DNA of 33,195 nt from an uncultured Chitinophagaceae bacterium (GCA_938017685.1 CALIIL010000109.1:1-33195), one strand, 5' to 3'. Shown: positions 24,881-33,083, counted from the stretch's first letter. Notes: generated by a model from the sequence alone, not told the origin. Numbers and translations are program-made.

Positions 24881-25714
24881 CTATTCTTTTGCCTCCATAG
24901 CCGGCATCATACCAAAGGGCGGTACATAAACCGAATCGGGTGGCGGCGGAAAAAAACTCGTAATACTTTTAGCCAATATATTGACAAACATATCTAAGCT
25001 ATCACTTGTTTTTTGATAATAAAAAATATCATGCTTGCCTGTAACAAAACCAAACTCAACTAACAAGCTTGGATAGTGCACACCATACAACATCCATATT
25101 CTATCGGTTCGTTCTTTTATTCCACGGTTACGCATCCCTGAGAATGCGCGTTTCGTATTGGCAGAGAGCGTTTGACAATATTTGGTCAATTGCTCAGCAA
25201 ATGGATTTTTAATATTTACAGTATCACCCAATGGTTTCTTTTTGTTTGTATCAACATAGTTTAATATGCGCCCACTGTAGGCAAATTCAAATCCATTGGT
25301 ATTAGAATCTCTATCCCAATTAGTATGCAAGCTTATTAATAAATCAGGATTGGCTTGTTCAATATATCTCGTGCGCTCGTGCCTATGAAAATCTGTATCT
25401 TTTTTACGGATGCGAATAACGTTAAATCGATCCTTGTCTAATTTTTTATATAATTGCTCACTCATGTATAGTGTAAGGTCTTTCTCCTTCACATTTAACT
25501 CAGTGGAATCGTGATTGCTCAGTCCGCCAGGGTCTATGCCACCATGACCTGCATCCAGTATGATTACAGGACGTGGGTTGGTTTCTTTAGTACGTATTTT
25601 ATCTAAGGCCGTCCAATATCCTTTTTTCTCTTGAGGCGCAGCAGCTGTTTCAGGCTTTTGGTCACACGAAAAAAGAACAATGCTTAGTAGTAGTATTACA
25701 AGTGTTTTTTGCAC
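24881..25714 (-). CDS. N-acetylmuramoyl-L-alanine amidase (Amidase_3) lipoprotein
   Basis: This zinc amidase cleaves the stem peptide from N-acetylmuramic acid in peptidoglycan. Starting at GTG 25712-25714 gives a 277-aa product with an ideal lipoprotein signal (QKTLVILLLSIVLFSC, Cys17). A TTG 11 codons further upstream is also open but lengthens the signal awkwardly. Zinc ligands are in ILDAGHGGIDPGG (His57) and in VKEKDLTLY (the glutamate); ISLHTNWD supplies the second His, and LLVEFGFVTG the catalytic Glu. It likely acts in cell separation from the outer membrane or periplasm. It is divergent from the bestrophin gene. Confidence 0.88.
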   Translation of the reverse strand: MQKTLVILLLSIVLFSCDQKPETAAAPQEKKGYWTALDKIRTKETNPRPVIILDAGHGGIDPGGLSNHDSTELNVKEKDLTLYMSEQLYKKLDKDRFNVIRIRKKDTDFHRHERTRYIEQANPDLLISLHTNWDRDSNTNGFEFAYSGRILNYVDTNKKKPLGDTVNIKNPFAEQLTKYCQTLSANTKRAFSGMRNRGIKERTDRIWMLYGVHYPSLLVEFGFVTGKHDIFYYQKTSDSLDMFVNILAKSITSFFPPPPDSVYVPPFGMMPAMEAKE

Positions 25715-25783
25715 GAAGAACAATAATAAAACGAATTGATTTATCAAATGTCAAGAAAACGTTTATAGCCGTTCTCTTTACAT

Positions 25784-25791
25784 TAATTTTA
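25784..25791 (+). promoter_or_regulatory. Putative -7 element for the bestrophin-like gene
   Basis: TAATTTTA, one base from TAnnTTTG, ends 4 nt before ATG 25796, giving a leaderless transcript if used. Confidence 0.35.
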
Positions 25792-25795
25792 CTTC

Positions 25796-26842
25796 ATGTT
25801 TGTACAAAAGAATTTTCCCGTAAAGCAAGTATTAAAATTTGCTGGAGGACATGTTATTTGGCTAACAGCCTGGGCTTTAATAGCTACAAGTTTTACAGAG
25901 TATTTGCATTATTTAAAATTTGACGGTTTTAAAGTGCCATGGTTGCCAGTTTCTATCGTTGGTACTGCCGTGGCTTTTTATGTAGGTTTTAAAAATAATA
26001 GTGCCTATGATAGATTATGGGAAGCACGAAAAATATGGGGCGCCATTGTAAACAGTAGCCGCATGTGGAGCACAACGCTGATTAGCTTTTCGAGTTTACA
26101 ATTTGCCCATGAAGAAGTGAGTGCTGAAGAAGTCGCAGCCTATCGAAGAAAATTAATTTACAGACACATAGGTTGGCTATACGCCTTGAGAAGTCAACTG
26201 CTCATTCCAACTCCTTGGGAACATATTAATCAAAGTAAGTATATCAAACGACAAACAGAAAACAGATTTAAGGCTTGGGGCATTGGCTTATTTAATGATC
26301 AAGTAACGAATATTGAATTAAAACATTATTTACCTGCCAATGAACTAGAAAGTTTAATCAATGCAAAAAATACGGCTACACAAATTATACATGCGCAGTC
26401 ACAAGCACTAAAAGAAATGCGTGAGAAAGGAATCATTGAAGATTTCCGTCACATGGAATTACAAAACATTCTAAATGAATTCTATACGCATCAAGGAAAA
26501 GCCGAACGTATAAAAAAATTTCCATTGCCAAGACAATACGGAAATGGAAGTCAAATATTTATTGGCATTTTTATTTTTCTATTACCCTTTGCCATGGTTA
26601 CAGAGTTCCATGATTTGAGTATTTGGGGCGCATGGCTTTCCATTCCATTTACTGTTTTAATCGGTTGGATTTTTGTGTTTTGGGAATTGATTGGCGATTA
26701 TTCCGAAAATCCATTTGAAGGTCTAGGCAATGATATACCCATGCTATCACTGTGCCGCACCATAGAAATTGACTTGCGCGAAATGTTAGGCGAAACGGAT
26801 TTACCTCCTGCTATTGAAGCGAAGGAGGGGGTGTTGATGTAA
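25796..26842 (+). CDS. Bestrophin-family anion channel
   Basis: The 348-aa membrane protein of the bestrophin/UPF0187 family forms pentameric anion channels. Membrane helices are at HVIWLTAWALIATSFTEYL, LPVSIVGTAVAFYVGF, IFIGIFIFLLPFAMVTEF and WLSIPFTVLIGWIFVFWEL. Family hallmarks are NNSAYDRLWEARKIWG (residues 67-82) and, after the last helix, GDYSENPFEGLGNDIPMLSL with TIEIDLREMLGE. Length and start agree with bacterial homologues. It appears monocistronic, convergent with the Abi gene 18 bp away. Confidence 0.92.
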   Translation: MFVQKNFPVKQVLKFAGGHVIWLTAWALIATSFTEYLHYLKFDGFKVPWLPVSIVGTAVAFYVGFKNNSAYDRLWEARKIWGAIVNSSRMWSTTLISFSSLQFAHEEVSAEEVAAYRRKLIYRHIGWLYALRSQLLIPTPWEHINQSKYIKRQTENRFKAWGIGLFNDQVTNIELKHYLPANELESLINAKNTATQIIHAQSQALKEMREKGIIEDFRHMELQNILNEFYTHQGKAERIKKFPLPRQYGNGSQIFIGIFIFLLPFAMVTEFHDLSIWGAWLSIPFTVLIGWIFVFWELIGDYSENPFEGLGNDIPMLSLCRTIEIDLREMLGETDLPPAIEAKEGVLM

Positions 26843-26860
26843 GAGGGTAATAAGAATATA

Positions 26861-27790
26861 TCATTTCCACATTGGTTGCTCTTGCCAATCCTCAGGAAAA
26901 GACATGCCTTTATAAATATCTATATTCTCATATTTAGCAAAAAGCTCCATTATTTTATCTTTAAAAGAGTTTTTAGGGTTTACCCTTTCCGTCAAGTACT
27001 GAACTATACAAATATAGGTATAGGATGCATTTTTAGAAATGCCTGTCATATCAACCCAATCGCCTTGAGGTTGTTTTTTAAAATTTGCCATCTTAAATGA
27101 TAATCTTCTATTCCAAAAACGTGAGTGATGTGCACAAATATTTCTAGTGTAAGTTAATATCATTAACCAATTCTCTAATATTGGCGTCTGAACACCGTAA
27201 AATTTTGCAATATCAGATTTAGCCGAGGTGTCTTTAAGATTACTATATAACTTTGATAAATGAGTAAATGTAACTGTTTCTAAAGCCATCCAACTTGGCA
27301 AGTAGGTATTTAAATAATTCTTCTTAAAATTAATTACAAAATCTTCGTTACTATCGTTCACCATTTTTCTAGTACCTAACAAACTAGCTTCATGCATCTC
27401 TACAGATTTAAATAGCTTTTCATAAGTATACCAAAAAGCGTCGTACTTATTAGAAAGTACATAGGTTATTAAAGACCGAAATGAGACTTCAATTTTTTCA
27501 ATTTCACTAGATAATAATTGCTTTAACTCTCTATCAAAACAGTAAATTCTGAAAGCATTTTCAAATGTACTTCCCTCTTTAAATAAATGCTCACTTTTAG
27601 GTTCTTGGAGCATGGGATATAAGTAACCACTTAAACGATAATAACTTAATGTAGTTAATAAATGAATAGCTTTCTCTCTATCTGCTACAATTAGACCACG
27701 ACCAATAAGCTTATCTAACTGATTATCATAAGAAAGAGGTGGTTTACTATATATATTCAAGTTCAGTAAGTCTATAAAATAAATCACCAC
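26861..27790 (-). CDS. Abi_2 (AbiD/AbiF-like) HEPN-domain abortive infection protein
   Basis: The 309-aa product opens with the family motif YSKPPLSYDNQLDKLIGRGL, then LSYYRLSGYLYPM and FDRELKQLLSSEIEKIEVSFRS (shown in parts). The HEPN-type RNase motif is RNICAH (Arg216 to His221, R-x4-H) within TRNICAHHSRFWNR. Abi_2 proteins abort phage infection, probably by cutting RNA when activated. No ATG lies near the expected N-terminus. Initiation is at GTG 27790 or 27787, or possibly a TTG further in. A TATTTTTG box and a 7-9-7 dyad lie upstream, which fits tight repression. No antitoxin gene adjoins it. Confidence 0.88.
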   Translation of the reverse strand: MVIYFIDLLNLNIYSKPPLSYDNQLDKLIGRGLIVADREKAIHLLTTLSYYRLSGYLYPMLQEPKSEHLFKEGSTFENAFRIYCFDRELKQLLSSEIEKIEVSFRSLITYVLSNKYDAFWYTYEKLFKSVEMHEASLLGTRKMVNDSNEDFVINFKKNYLNTYLPSWMALETVTFTHLSKLYSNLKDTSAKSDIAKFYGVQTPILENWLMILTYTRNICAHHSRFWNRRLSFKMANFKKQPQGDWVDMTGISKNASYTYICIVQYLTERVNPKNSFKDKIMELFAKYENIDIYKGMSFPEDWQEQPMWK

Positions 27791-27833
27791 TCCTAATGCG
27801 CATCGTGGATAGGCGGGAGTGGTTTGTTAGAAA

Positions 27834-27841
27834 CAAAAATA
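27834..27841 (-). promoter_or_regulatory. -7 element for the Abi_2 gene
   Basis: On the minus strand TATTTTTG matches TAnnTTTG exactly, 43 bp before GTG 27790. A TTG lies 22 nt further upstream, close to the -33 position and inside the dyad. Confidence 0.45.
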
Positions 27842-27849
27842 CAACAAAT

Positions 27850-27872
27850 GTTCAATATTTGTGCAATTGAAC
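27850..27872. promoter_or_regulatory. Dyad overlapping the Abi_2 promoter
   Basis: GTTCAAT (27850-27856) and ATTGAAC (27866-27872) are perfect 7-bp arms 9 nt apart, placed between the -7 box and the putative -33 TTG. This is the classic place for a repressor to block transcription. The binding protein is not identified. Confidence 0.45.
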
Positions 27873-27905
27873 AGTTATTATCACTGAGTACTTCTAATAT
27901 TAAAT

Positions 27906-29261
27906 CTATAACCGCCCCACAATCCGTTTCTGATAATAAAATATCTGGAACAACGAACGCGCCAACATAAATGCTATCATGGCAATCCAAATGGCGTGGT
28001 CAGGATAAAAACTGTGCAGCAAGAAAAATACAAGAAAGAAACTAACGACAGAAAGGAACATAGCATTACGCAATTCTTTTGAAGCTGTTGCTCCACTATA
28101 CACACCGTCCCATATAAAAGCCAAAGCACCGCATAAAGCAACTAATGCCAACCATTTAAAATAAGGCTGCGCCTCAGCAATAATAGCTTCATTATTAGTA
28201 AATATGCGCATGAACGTAGAGCCAAAGAATAAGTAACCTACCGCAAATAAACTACCAAATAGTAAGCCATAGATAAGCGTTTTACGTACAACAACTTTTA
28301 CTTTATCTGCAGATTTCTCACCAATATAACGACCTACTAAACTCTCCGCCGCGTACGCAAAACCATCGACGCTATAACTCATGAAGTAAAATAGTTGTAA
28401 CAAAATTTCATTCACTGCCAAGTACTCCTCACTTACGCCCGCGCTAAAATTCGTAAAAAAACTAAAGACCAATATCATACCGATATTGCGCAAAAACATA
28501 TCACGATTTACATTCAAAAAACGTTTCATTTTTGATAACTGAAACGTTTGTCTTTCTATATATTTAAAGACTTCTGTTTTATGACGATATAATAAAATAC
28601 CAAAGGCTAATAAGAGACTAGCGTATTGCGCAACCACTGTTCCAATAGCTACACCTTTCACTTCCATGCCGCATTGCATAACTAAGTACCAACTGAGGAA
28701 AATATTAATCACATTAGAAACGATTGTGAGCACCATGGGTGCAATGGCATTTTGCATACCAAAGAACCAACCTCTAAAAGCAAACAAACTAATAACTGCC
28801 GGAGCAGCCAATACTCTTATTGAAAAATATTCGTAGCTCAAACTCTTGACTTGCTCACTGCCATTCAAAAAGGAATAAGCAAATTTTCCAATCGGAACAT
28901 GAAATACCAATAAACTGAAACCAAAAATTAAACTCAAGCCAAAAGCTTGCAAAAAATATTTATAAACAGTAGGATAATCTTTAGCACCATAAGCTTGCGC
29001 TGTTAAGCCTGTAGTTCCTGGCCGTAAAAAACCAAAACCCCAATACAAAATATTAAACACCACACCACCCAAAGCGATGGCCCCGATATAAGCTGGATCG
29101 TCCATGCGCCCCATCAAGGCAGTATCTACTATGCCCAATAAGGGAATAGAAATATTAGAGATAATATTAGGTATCGCTATGCGAAATATTTCTTTGTTGA
29201 GATTGATGATGCAAAGGAACGGAAAACTAATTAAATTGCACTGTGAAGAAAAGCATTTCAA
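27906..29261 (-). CDS. MATE-family efflux transporter
   Basis: The multidrug and toxin extrusion protein has about 12 membrane helices and the conserved N-terminal block IFRIAIPNIISNISIPLLGIVDTALMGRM. GFGFLRPGTTGLTAQAYGAKD, the mid-protein YSVDGFAYAAESLVGRYIGEK and LALVALCGALAFIWDGVYSGAT identify the DinF-like branch. The 451-aa length is normal. Relatives usually begin at the NKEIF residues, but no ATG, GTG or TTG is available there. The only start is ATG 29259-29261, which adds 22 residues and overlaps the divergent flavoprotein start by 19 bp. Confidence 0.9.
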   Translation of the reverse strand: MKCFSSQCNLISFPFLCIINLNKEIFRIAIPNIISNISIPLLGIVDTALMGRMDDPAYIGAIALGGVVFNILYWGFGFLRPGTTGLTAQAYGAKDYPTVYKYFLQAFGLSLIFGFSLLVFHVPIGKFAYSFLNGSEQVKSLSYEYFSIRVLAAPAVISLFAFRGWFFGMQNAIAPMVLTIVSNVINIFLSWYLVMQCGMEVKGVAIGTVVAQYASLLLAFGILLYRHKTEVFKYIERQTFQLSKMKRFLNVNRDMFLRNIGMILVFSFFTNFSAGVSEEYLAVNEILLQLFYFMSYSVDGFAYAAESLVGRYIGEKSADKVKVVVRKTLIYGLLFGSLFAVGYLFFGSTFMRIFTNNEAIIAEAQPYFKWLALVALCGALAFIWDGVYSGATASKELRNAMFLSVVSFFLVFFLLHSFYPDHAIWIAMIAFMLARSLFQIFYYQKRIVGRL

Positions 29262-30433
29262 TCATTGGAGGAGGCCCCGCTGCTATGGCAGTGGCTTCTT
29301 TTTTAGACCCACTCCAATATGAAGTGACTATTTATGAAAAAAATAAATCCTTAGGCCGCAAGTTTTTGGTTGCCGGAAAAGGAGGATTCAATCTTACACA
29401 TAGTGAAGAAGGCGAGAGTTTCGGAAAAAAATATACTCCGCAAGAAATTATAACTCCTGCGTTTAAATATTTTGATAATTCAAATTTTAGAAATTGGTTA
29501 GAACAAATTGGCATTCCAACTTTTGTAGGCAGTAGCAAAAGAGTATACCCAACCAAAGGCATCAAACCAATAGAAGTATTAAATGTAATTATAAGTGAGA
29601 TTGAGAAACGCCGTGTAATAATAAAATACGATCACGAATGGATTGGTTGGACAGATGAAAATGATTTAATATTTTCAAACAAAAAGATTGTAACATCAGA
29701 TTTTACAATATTTGCGTTGGGTGGTGGCAGTTGGAAAGTAACCGGGTCAAATAGTATTTGGATAGATCCCTTTCAGAAAAAAAATATTTCGACTATTCCA
29801 TTCACAGCTTCTAATTGCGCTTATAAAATAGCATGGAGTACTGAATTTATAAATAAGCACGGCGGACAACCATTAAAAAATATTGCCATCCGATGCCAAG
29901 ATAAAATACAAAAAGGTGAGGGCGTTATTACAGATTTTGGATTAGAGGGTAATGCAATCTATGCATTAAGTCCGCAAATAAGAGAGCAGCTTAAATCACA
30001 GCTAGAAGCAACTATTTACATAGACCTAAAACCTACCCTTTCGCAGGAAAAAATAAACAACATTTTCCTAAATACTATAAACAAAAAAGTAAGCGACGTC
30101 CTGCGAAAAAAATTAAAGCTAAACGCAACACAAGTTGACTTAATTAGAAACCATACATCAAAAGAAACTTTTATAAATCCAAGCTTACTGGCCAAAGCAA
30201 TAAAGAATTTAGAAATCAAAATAATAGCCACAGCAACTACAGATGAAGCCATTTCAACCGTAGGGGGCATTTCCTTAGAAGAAATAGACCAACACTTTCA
30301 ATTAAAAAAACTACCTCATCAATATTGCATTGGCGAGATGCTAGACTACGACGCGCCAACAGGTGGCTACTTATTACAATCCTGTTTTAGCATGGGCGCT
30401 TATTTAGCAGCGCACCTAAATAAAACCTACTAA
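29243..30433 (+). CDS. BaiN/HI0933-type flavoprotein (TIGR03862-like)
   Basis: The 396-aa FAD protein begins MKKSISIIGGGPAAMAVASFL, the dinucleotide-binding motif. LGRKFLVAGKGGFNLTHSE, the diagnostic IGIPTFVGSSKRVYPTKGIKP and TFALGGGSW-like strand follow, with GGISLEEID and APTGGYLLQSCFSMG at the C-terminus. These match the PP_4765/TIGR03862 branch of the HI0933/BaiN flavoproteins, whose reaction is unknown. It must start at GTG 29243, because an in-frame TAA lies at 29228-29230. It therefore shares its first 19 bp with the divergent MATE gene. A strong hairpin overlaps its stop codon. Confidence 0.88.
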   Translation: MKKSISIIGGGPAAMAVASFLDPLQYEVTIYEKNKSLGRKFLVAGKGGFNLTHSEEGESFGKKYTPQEIITPAFKYFDNSNFRNWLEQIGIPTFVGSSKRVYPTKGIKPIEVLNVIISEIEKRRVIIKYDHEWIGWTDENDLIFSNKKIVTSDFTIFALGGGSWKVTGSNSIWIDPFQKKNISTIPFTASNCAYKIAWSTEFINKHGGQPLKNIAIRCQDKIQKGEGVITDFGLEGNAIYALSPQIREQLKSQLEATIYIDLKPTLSQEKINNIFLNTINKKVSDVLRKKLKLNATQVDLIRNHTSKETFINPSLLAKAIKNLEIKIIATATTDEAISTVGGISLEEIDQHFQLKKLPHQYCIGEMLDYDAPTGGYLLQSCFSMGAYLAAHLNKTY

Positions 30434-30459
30434 TATTTTTTACGGAAATATTAGTAGGT
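30425..30459. terminator. Long perfect hairpin over the flavoprotein stop codon
   Basis: Perfect 14-bp arms (30425-30438 and 30446-30459) with a 7-nt loop include the TAA at 30431-30433. On the plus strand no T-run follows. On the minus strand TTTTATTT follows, but no minus gene ends there. It may be an mRNA-stabilising or attenuating hairpin rather than a true intrinsic terminator. The peroxiredoxin-like gene starts 29 bp later. Confidence 0.5.
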
Positions 30460-30488
30460 AAATTCGCTTATCATCGTCTAATAGAAAT

Positions 30489-31241
30489 ATGAAATCAATT
30501 ATCACCTTAAGTCTTATTGCCACCATGGCATTATTTGCTAGTTGCGGAAATGAAACAAGCGAGCAGGCTGAAACGACAAATAATATAAATAATAACATGA
30601 GTCTGAAAGAAACTCTTGATGCAAAAAGGGAAGCATTTAATGCCAATGCCGATGAAGAAAAAAGAATTATATACGAGGAGGGTATTGAACAAGTTGCACA
30701 AAGTGGTATTTTAAAAAGTGCTATGCAAGTAGGTGACAAAGCTCCCGATTTTGTATTATATAATGCCATTGGAGAAGAAGTAAAACTTTCTGAATATTTA
30801 AAAAACGGACCAATTGTACTTACTTGGTATCGTGGTGGCTGGTGCCCTTATTGTAATATAACTTTGAATAAACTACAACAAGAAATGCCAAAGTTCGATG
30901 CATTAGGCGCTAAGTTATTAGCACTAACGCCCGAAATACCAGACAGCTCAATAAGTACAAAAGAGAAAAACGAATTGGCTTTTGAAGTAATGAGTGATAT
31001 TGGTAATGAAGTAGCACGCAAGTATGGCGTTGTTTATTCTTTGCATGAAGTTGTAGCCGACTATTATCAAAATGGTTTTGACTTACATAAGTATAATGGC
31101 GACGAAAGCGACGAGCTACCTTTATCAGCAACCTACGTTATTGCACAAGACGGTATGATTAAGTATGCCTTCTTAGATGCTGATTATCGTAAGCGTGCAG
31201 AACCAGCTGACTTGTTGAAAGTGTTGGAAGAGTTGAAATAA
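30489..31241 (+). CDS. Peroxiredoxin-like (AhpC/TSA) lipoprotein
   Basis: The 250-aa product has a lipoprotein signal (LSLIATMALFASC, Cys19), a low-complexity linker of about 30 residues and a thioredoxin-fold domain. MQVGDKAPDFVLYNAIGEEVKLSEYL leads to WYRGGWCPYCNITLN with Cys119 and Cys122. The CPYC arrangement and the preceding RGGW define the peroxiredoxin-like family, which is closest to AhpC/TSA proteins. It likely reduces peroxides in the periplasm. An internal ATG in the linker (MSLKETLDAKREAF) would give a cytoplasmic form like many relatives, but the signal peptide is convincing. A terminator follows at 31263. Confidence 0.88.
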   Translation: MKSIITLSLIATMALFASCGNETSEQAETTNNINNNMSLKETLDAKREAFNANADEEKRIIYEEGIEQVAQSGILKSAMQVGDKAPDFVLYNAIGEEVKLSEYLKNGPIVLTWYRGGWCPYCNITLNKLQQEMPKFDALGAKLLALTPEIPDSSISTKEKNELAFEVMSDIGNEVARKYGVVYSLHEVVADYYQNGFDLHKYNGDESDELPLSATYVIAQDGMIKYAFLDADYRKRAEPADLLKVLEELK

Positions 31242-31262
31242 GCTTCGCTATAATTATATTAT

Positions 31263-31296
31263 AAATTCAGGCTATCTTTAGTCTGGATTTTTTTTT
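31263..31296 (+). terminator. Rho-independent terminator of the peroxiredoxin-like gene
   Basis: An 11-bp stem (31263-31273 with 31280-31290, including two G-U pairs) with a 6-nt loop is followed by a run of T's to 31296. It lies 22 bp past the stop. Confidence 0.85.
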
Positions 31297-31365
31297 ACAA
31301 AAATTTATAACTAACATACTCAGAATAGCATTATCTATGTGATGGACTAGTTTATAAAAAACCGA

Positions 31366-32028
31366 ATGAGTAAATTAATATTAATATTTAGTCTTACACT
31401 TTTCCTTAGTTGTAATAATTATATTGAAGTAGAAAATACATCAGTTGCTCAGCAATTAGAAAGTGTAACAAAAAAGGATACAATAAAGCATTGGCTTAAT
31501 CTAGCCCAAGAAGATTCAACATTCATTATGGAAATGCCTTATGCAACGGAAGATAATTTTCTTAAAGAAAAAATATACCCCTGTGCCAAATGCTTTTTAA
31601 GGGAAGATGCCGCGAATGCATTATTGGAAGAACAAAAAATGGCACAAGACTTAGGATACAGGATTGTAATTTTTGATTGTTATCGTCCGTTGCTATTGCA
31701 ACAAAAAATGTTTAACATAATACCTGATACTAAATATGTAGCTGACCCAAAACGTGGTTCCAACCATAATAAAGGAGTAGCGGTTGATATAAGCTTGGCT
31801 GATCTAAGCGGAGAGCCCTTGGAGATGGGTACAGCCTTTGATGATTTTTCTGAGCGTGCGCATTATAATTCCCAACAAGTTTCGGCAGTAGCACAAAAAA
31901 ACAGGAAGCTCCTGCGGGATATAATGCTAAGTAATAATTTTACACCATATAATAATGAATGGTGGCATTTTAATTATAAAAAGAAGGTTTATCCCAATGA
32001 AAATTTTGTTTGGACCTGCGATGAATGA
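31366..32028 (+). CDS. D-alanyl-D-alanine dipeptidase, VanX/DdpX family lipoprotein
   Basis: This zinc dipeptidase of peptidase family M15D hydrolyses D-Ala-D-Ala. The 220-aa product has a lipoprotein signal (LILIFSLTLFLSC, Cys16). Zinc ligands are His134 and Asp141 in SNHNKGVAVDIS and His201 in NEWWHFNY. Glu198 is the catalytic base and Arg107 (DCYRPL) the usual transition-state residue. A periplasmic or outer-membrane location argues for recycling of wall peptides rather than vancomycin resistance, and no vanA/vanH genes are near. It stands alone between a terminator and the DUF1761 gene. Confidence 0.9.
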   Translation: MSKLILIFSLTLFLSCNNYIEVENTSVAQQLESVTKKDTIKHWLNLAQEDSTFIMEMPYATEDNFLKEKIYPCAKCFLREDAANALLEEQKMAQDLGYRIVIFDCYRPLLLQQKMFNIIPDTKYVADPKRGSNHNKGVAVDISLADLSGEPLEMGTAFDDFSERAHYNSQQVSAVAQKNRKLLRDIMLSNNFTPYNNEWWHFNYKKKVYPNENFVWTCDE

Positions 32029-32105
32029 GCGATTATTTTCAAGCAGCTTCTAATACAATGAGTCCTATTTTTTTCGTAGATTACATTTTGTAAAAAAACT
32101 ACTTT

Positions 32106-32531
32106 ATGACTATTGATTGGTTATCTCAAGGAGCAGCTGCTGTTTCGGCACTCGTTATCGGATTTATTTGGTACGGAATATTATTTAAAAATACTTGGAT
32201 GAGTGCTGCAGGCTTGACCCTTGCCAAAATCAAAAGAGGACTACATCCTGCCATCTTATATTCGATCGTTCTTATACTTTGTTTTATATTGAGTATAGGG
32301 TTGCACAGGCATATCATATTGATTCATGCTAAATTTGGAAGCACAACTGACTACCCATTTTGGCATGGAGTAAGCCACGGTATTACTGACTCCTTTCTTT
32401 ATGGTGCTATTACCGTATTCTTAGTGAATGCGCTTTTTGATCTTAGGAATTGGAAATACATGCTCATTAATATTGGGTATTGGATTATTGTTTTTGGTGT
32501 TATGGGCGGTATTGTCGGTTACTTAGGTTAG
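32106..32531 (+). CDS. DUF1761 membrane protein
   Basis: The 141-aa protein has four predicted membrane helices: AAVSALVIGFIWYGILF, ILYSIVLILCFILSIGL, GITDSFLYGAITVFLVNALF and MLINIGYWIIVFGVMGGIVG. The opening GFIWYGILFKNTWMSAAGLT matches the DUF1761 family signature. Its function is unknown. It ends 6 bp before the methyltransferase gene, so they are probably co-transcribed. Confidence 0.82.
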   Translation: MTIDWLSQGAAAVSALVIGFIWYGILFKNTWMSAAGLTLAKIKRGLHPAILYSIVLILCFILSIGLHRHIILIHAKFGSTTDYPFWHGVSHGITDSFLYGAITVFLVNALFDLRNWKYMLINIGYWIIVFGVMGGIVGYLG

Positions 32532-32537
32532 TAAAAT

Positions 32538-33083
32538 ATGAAACAAGAAGAAGCATTTTGGACAGAAAGGTATAATGAGAATAAAACAGGATGGGACATT
32601 GGCTATCCTTCAACTCCGCTCAAAGAATATATTGATCAACTAGAAAATAAGTTCTTGAAAATATTGATCCCTGGTGCGGGTAATGCTTATGAAGCAGAAT
32701 ATCTTTTTGCACGAGGTTTCAAAAATGTTTTTGTTTTAGACATATCACAATATCCATTGAATGCTCTTAAAAACAGAGTCCCTTCTTTCCCAGAACAAAA
32801 TTTATTACACGACAACTTTTTTGAACATGAAGGACAATATGATTTGATAATAGAACAAACATTCTTCTGCTCCTTTGAACCTAATAAAAAGAATAGAAGC
32901 GATTATGCTAAAAAAATGAGCGAACTAGTATCTCCCAATGGAAAGCTGGTTGGCTTATGGTTCTGTCACCCCTTGGATGAAAATGGAAACAGACCATTTG
33001 GAGGATCTAAAGAAGAATATTTAGATTATTTAAATCCATACTTTACAACTAAGACCGGATCACATGACAGATATGGGGATTAA
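32538..33083 (+). CDS. Thiopurine S-methyltransferase-like SAM methyltransferase, C-terminus replaced by an IS
   Basis: The TPMT-family Rossmann methyltransferase opens FWTERYNENKTGWDIGYPS. It has the SAM motif ILIPGAGNAYEAEYL and VFVLDIS, then YDLIIEQTFFCSF and GLWFCHPLDENGNRPFGGS. It acts on an unknown small thiol, halide-like or thiopurine-like substrate. The normal gene runs to 33056. The codons from 33057 (GSHDRYGD then TAA) lie wholly within the end of the right IS copy. About 15-25 native C-terminal residues, including the last strand of the fold, are therefore missing, judged from the usual length near 195-200. The 181-aa chimera is possibly unstable or inactive. Confidence 0.88.
   Translation: MKQEEAFWTERYNENKTGWDIGYPSTPLKEYIDQLENKFLKILIPGAGNAYEAEYLFARGFKNVFVLDISQYPLNALKNRVPSFPEQNLLHDNFFEHEGQYDLIIEQTFFCSFEPNKKNRSDYAKKMSELVSPNGKLVGLWFCHPLDENGNRPFGGSKEEYLDYLNPYFTTKTGSHDRYGD

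Noticed and set aside
25715-25747. Amidase starting at TTG 25747
   Set aside because: GTG 25714 gives a standard lipoprotein signal peptide, whereas the TTG adds an extra hydrophobic stretch before it.
31366-32028. Vancomycin resistance gene vanX
   Set aside because: It is a lipoprotein with no vanH, vanA or regulator nearby. A wall-peptide recycling role is more likely.
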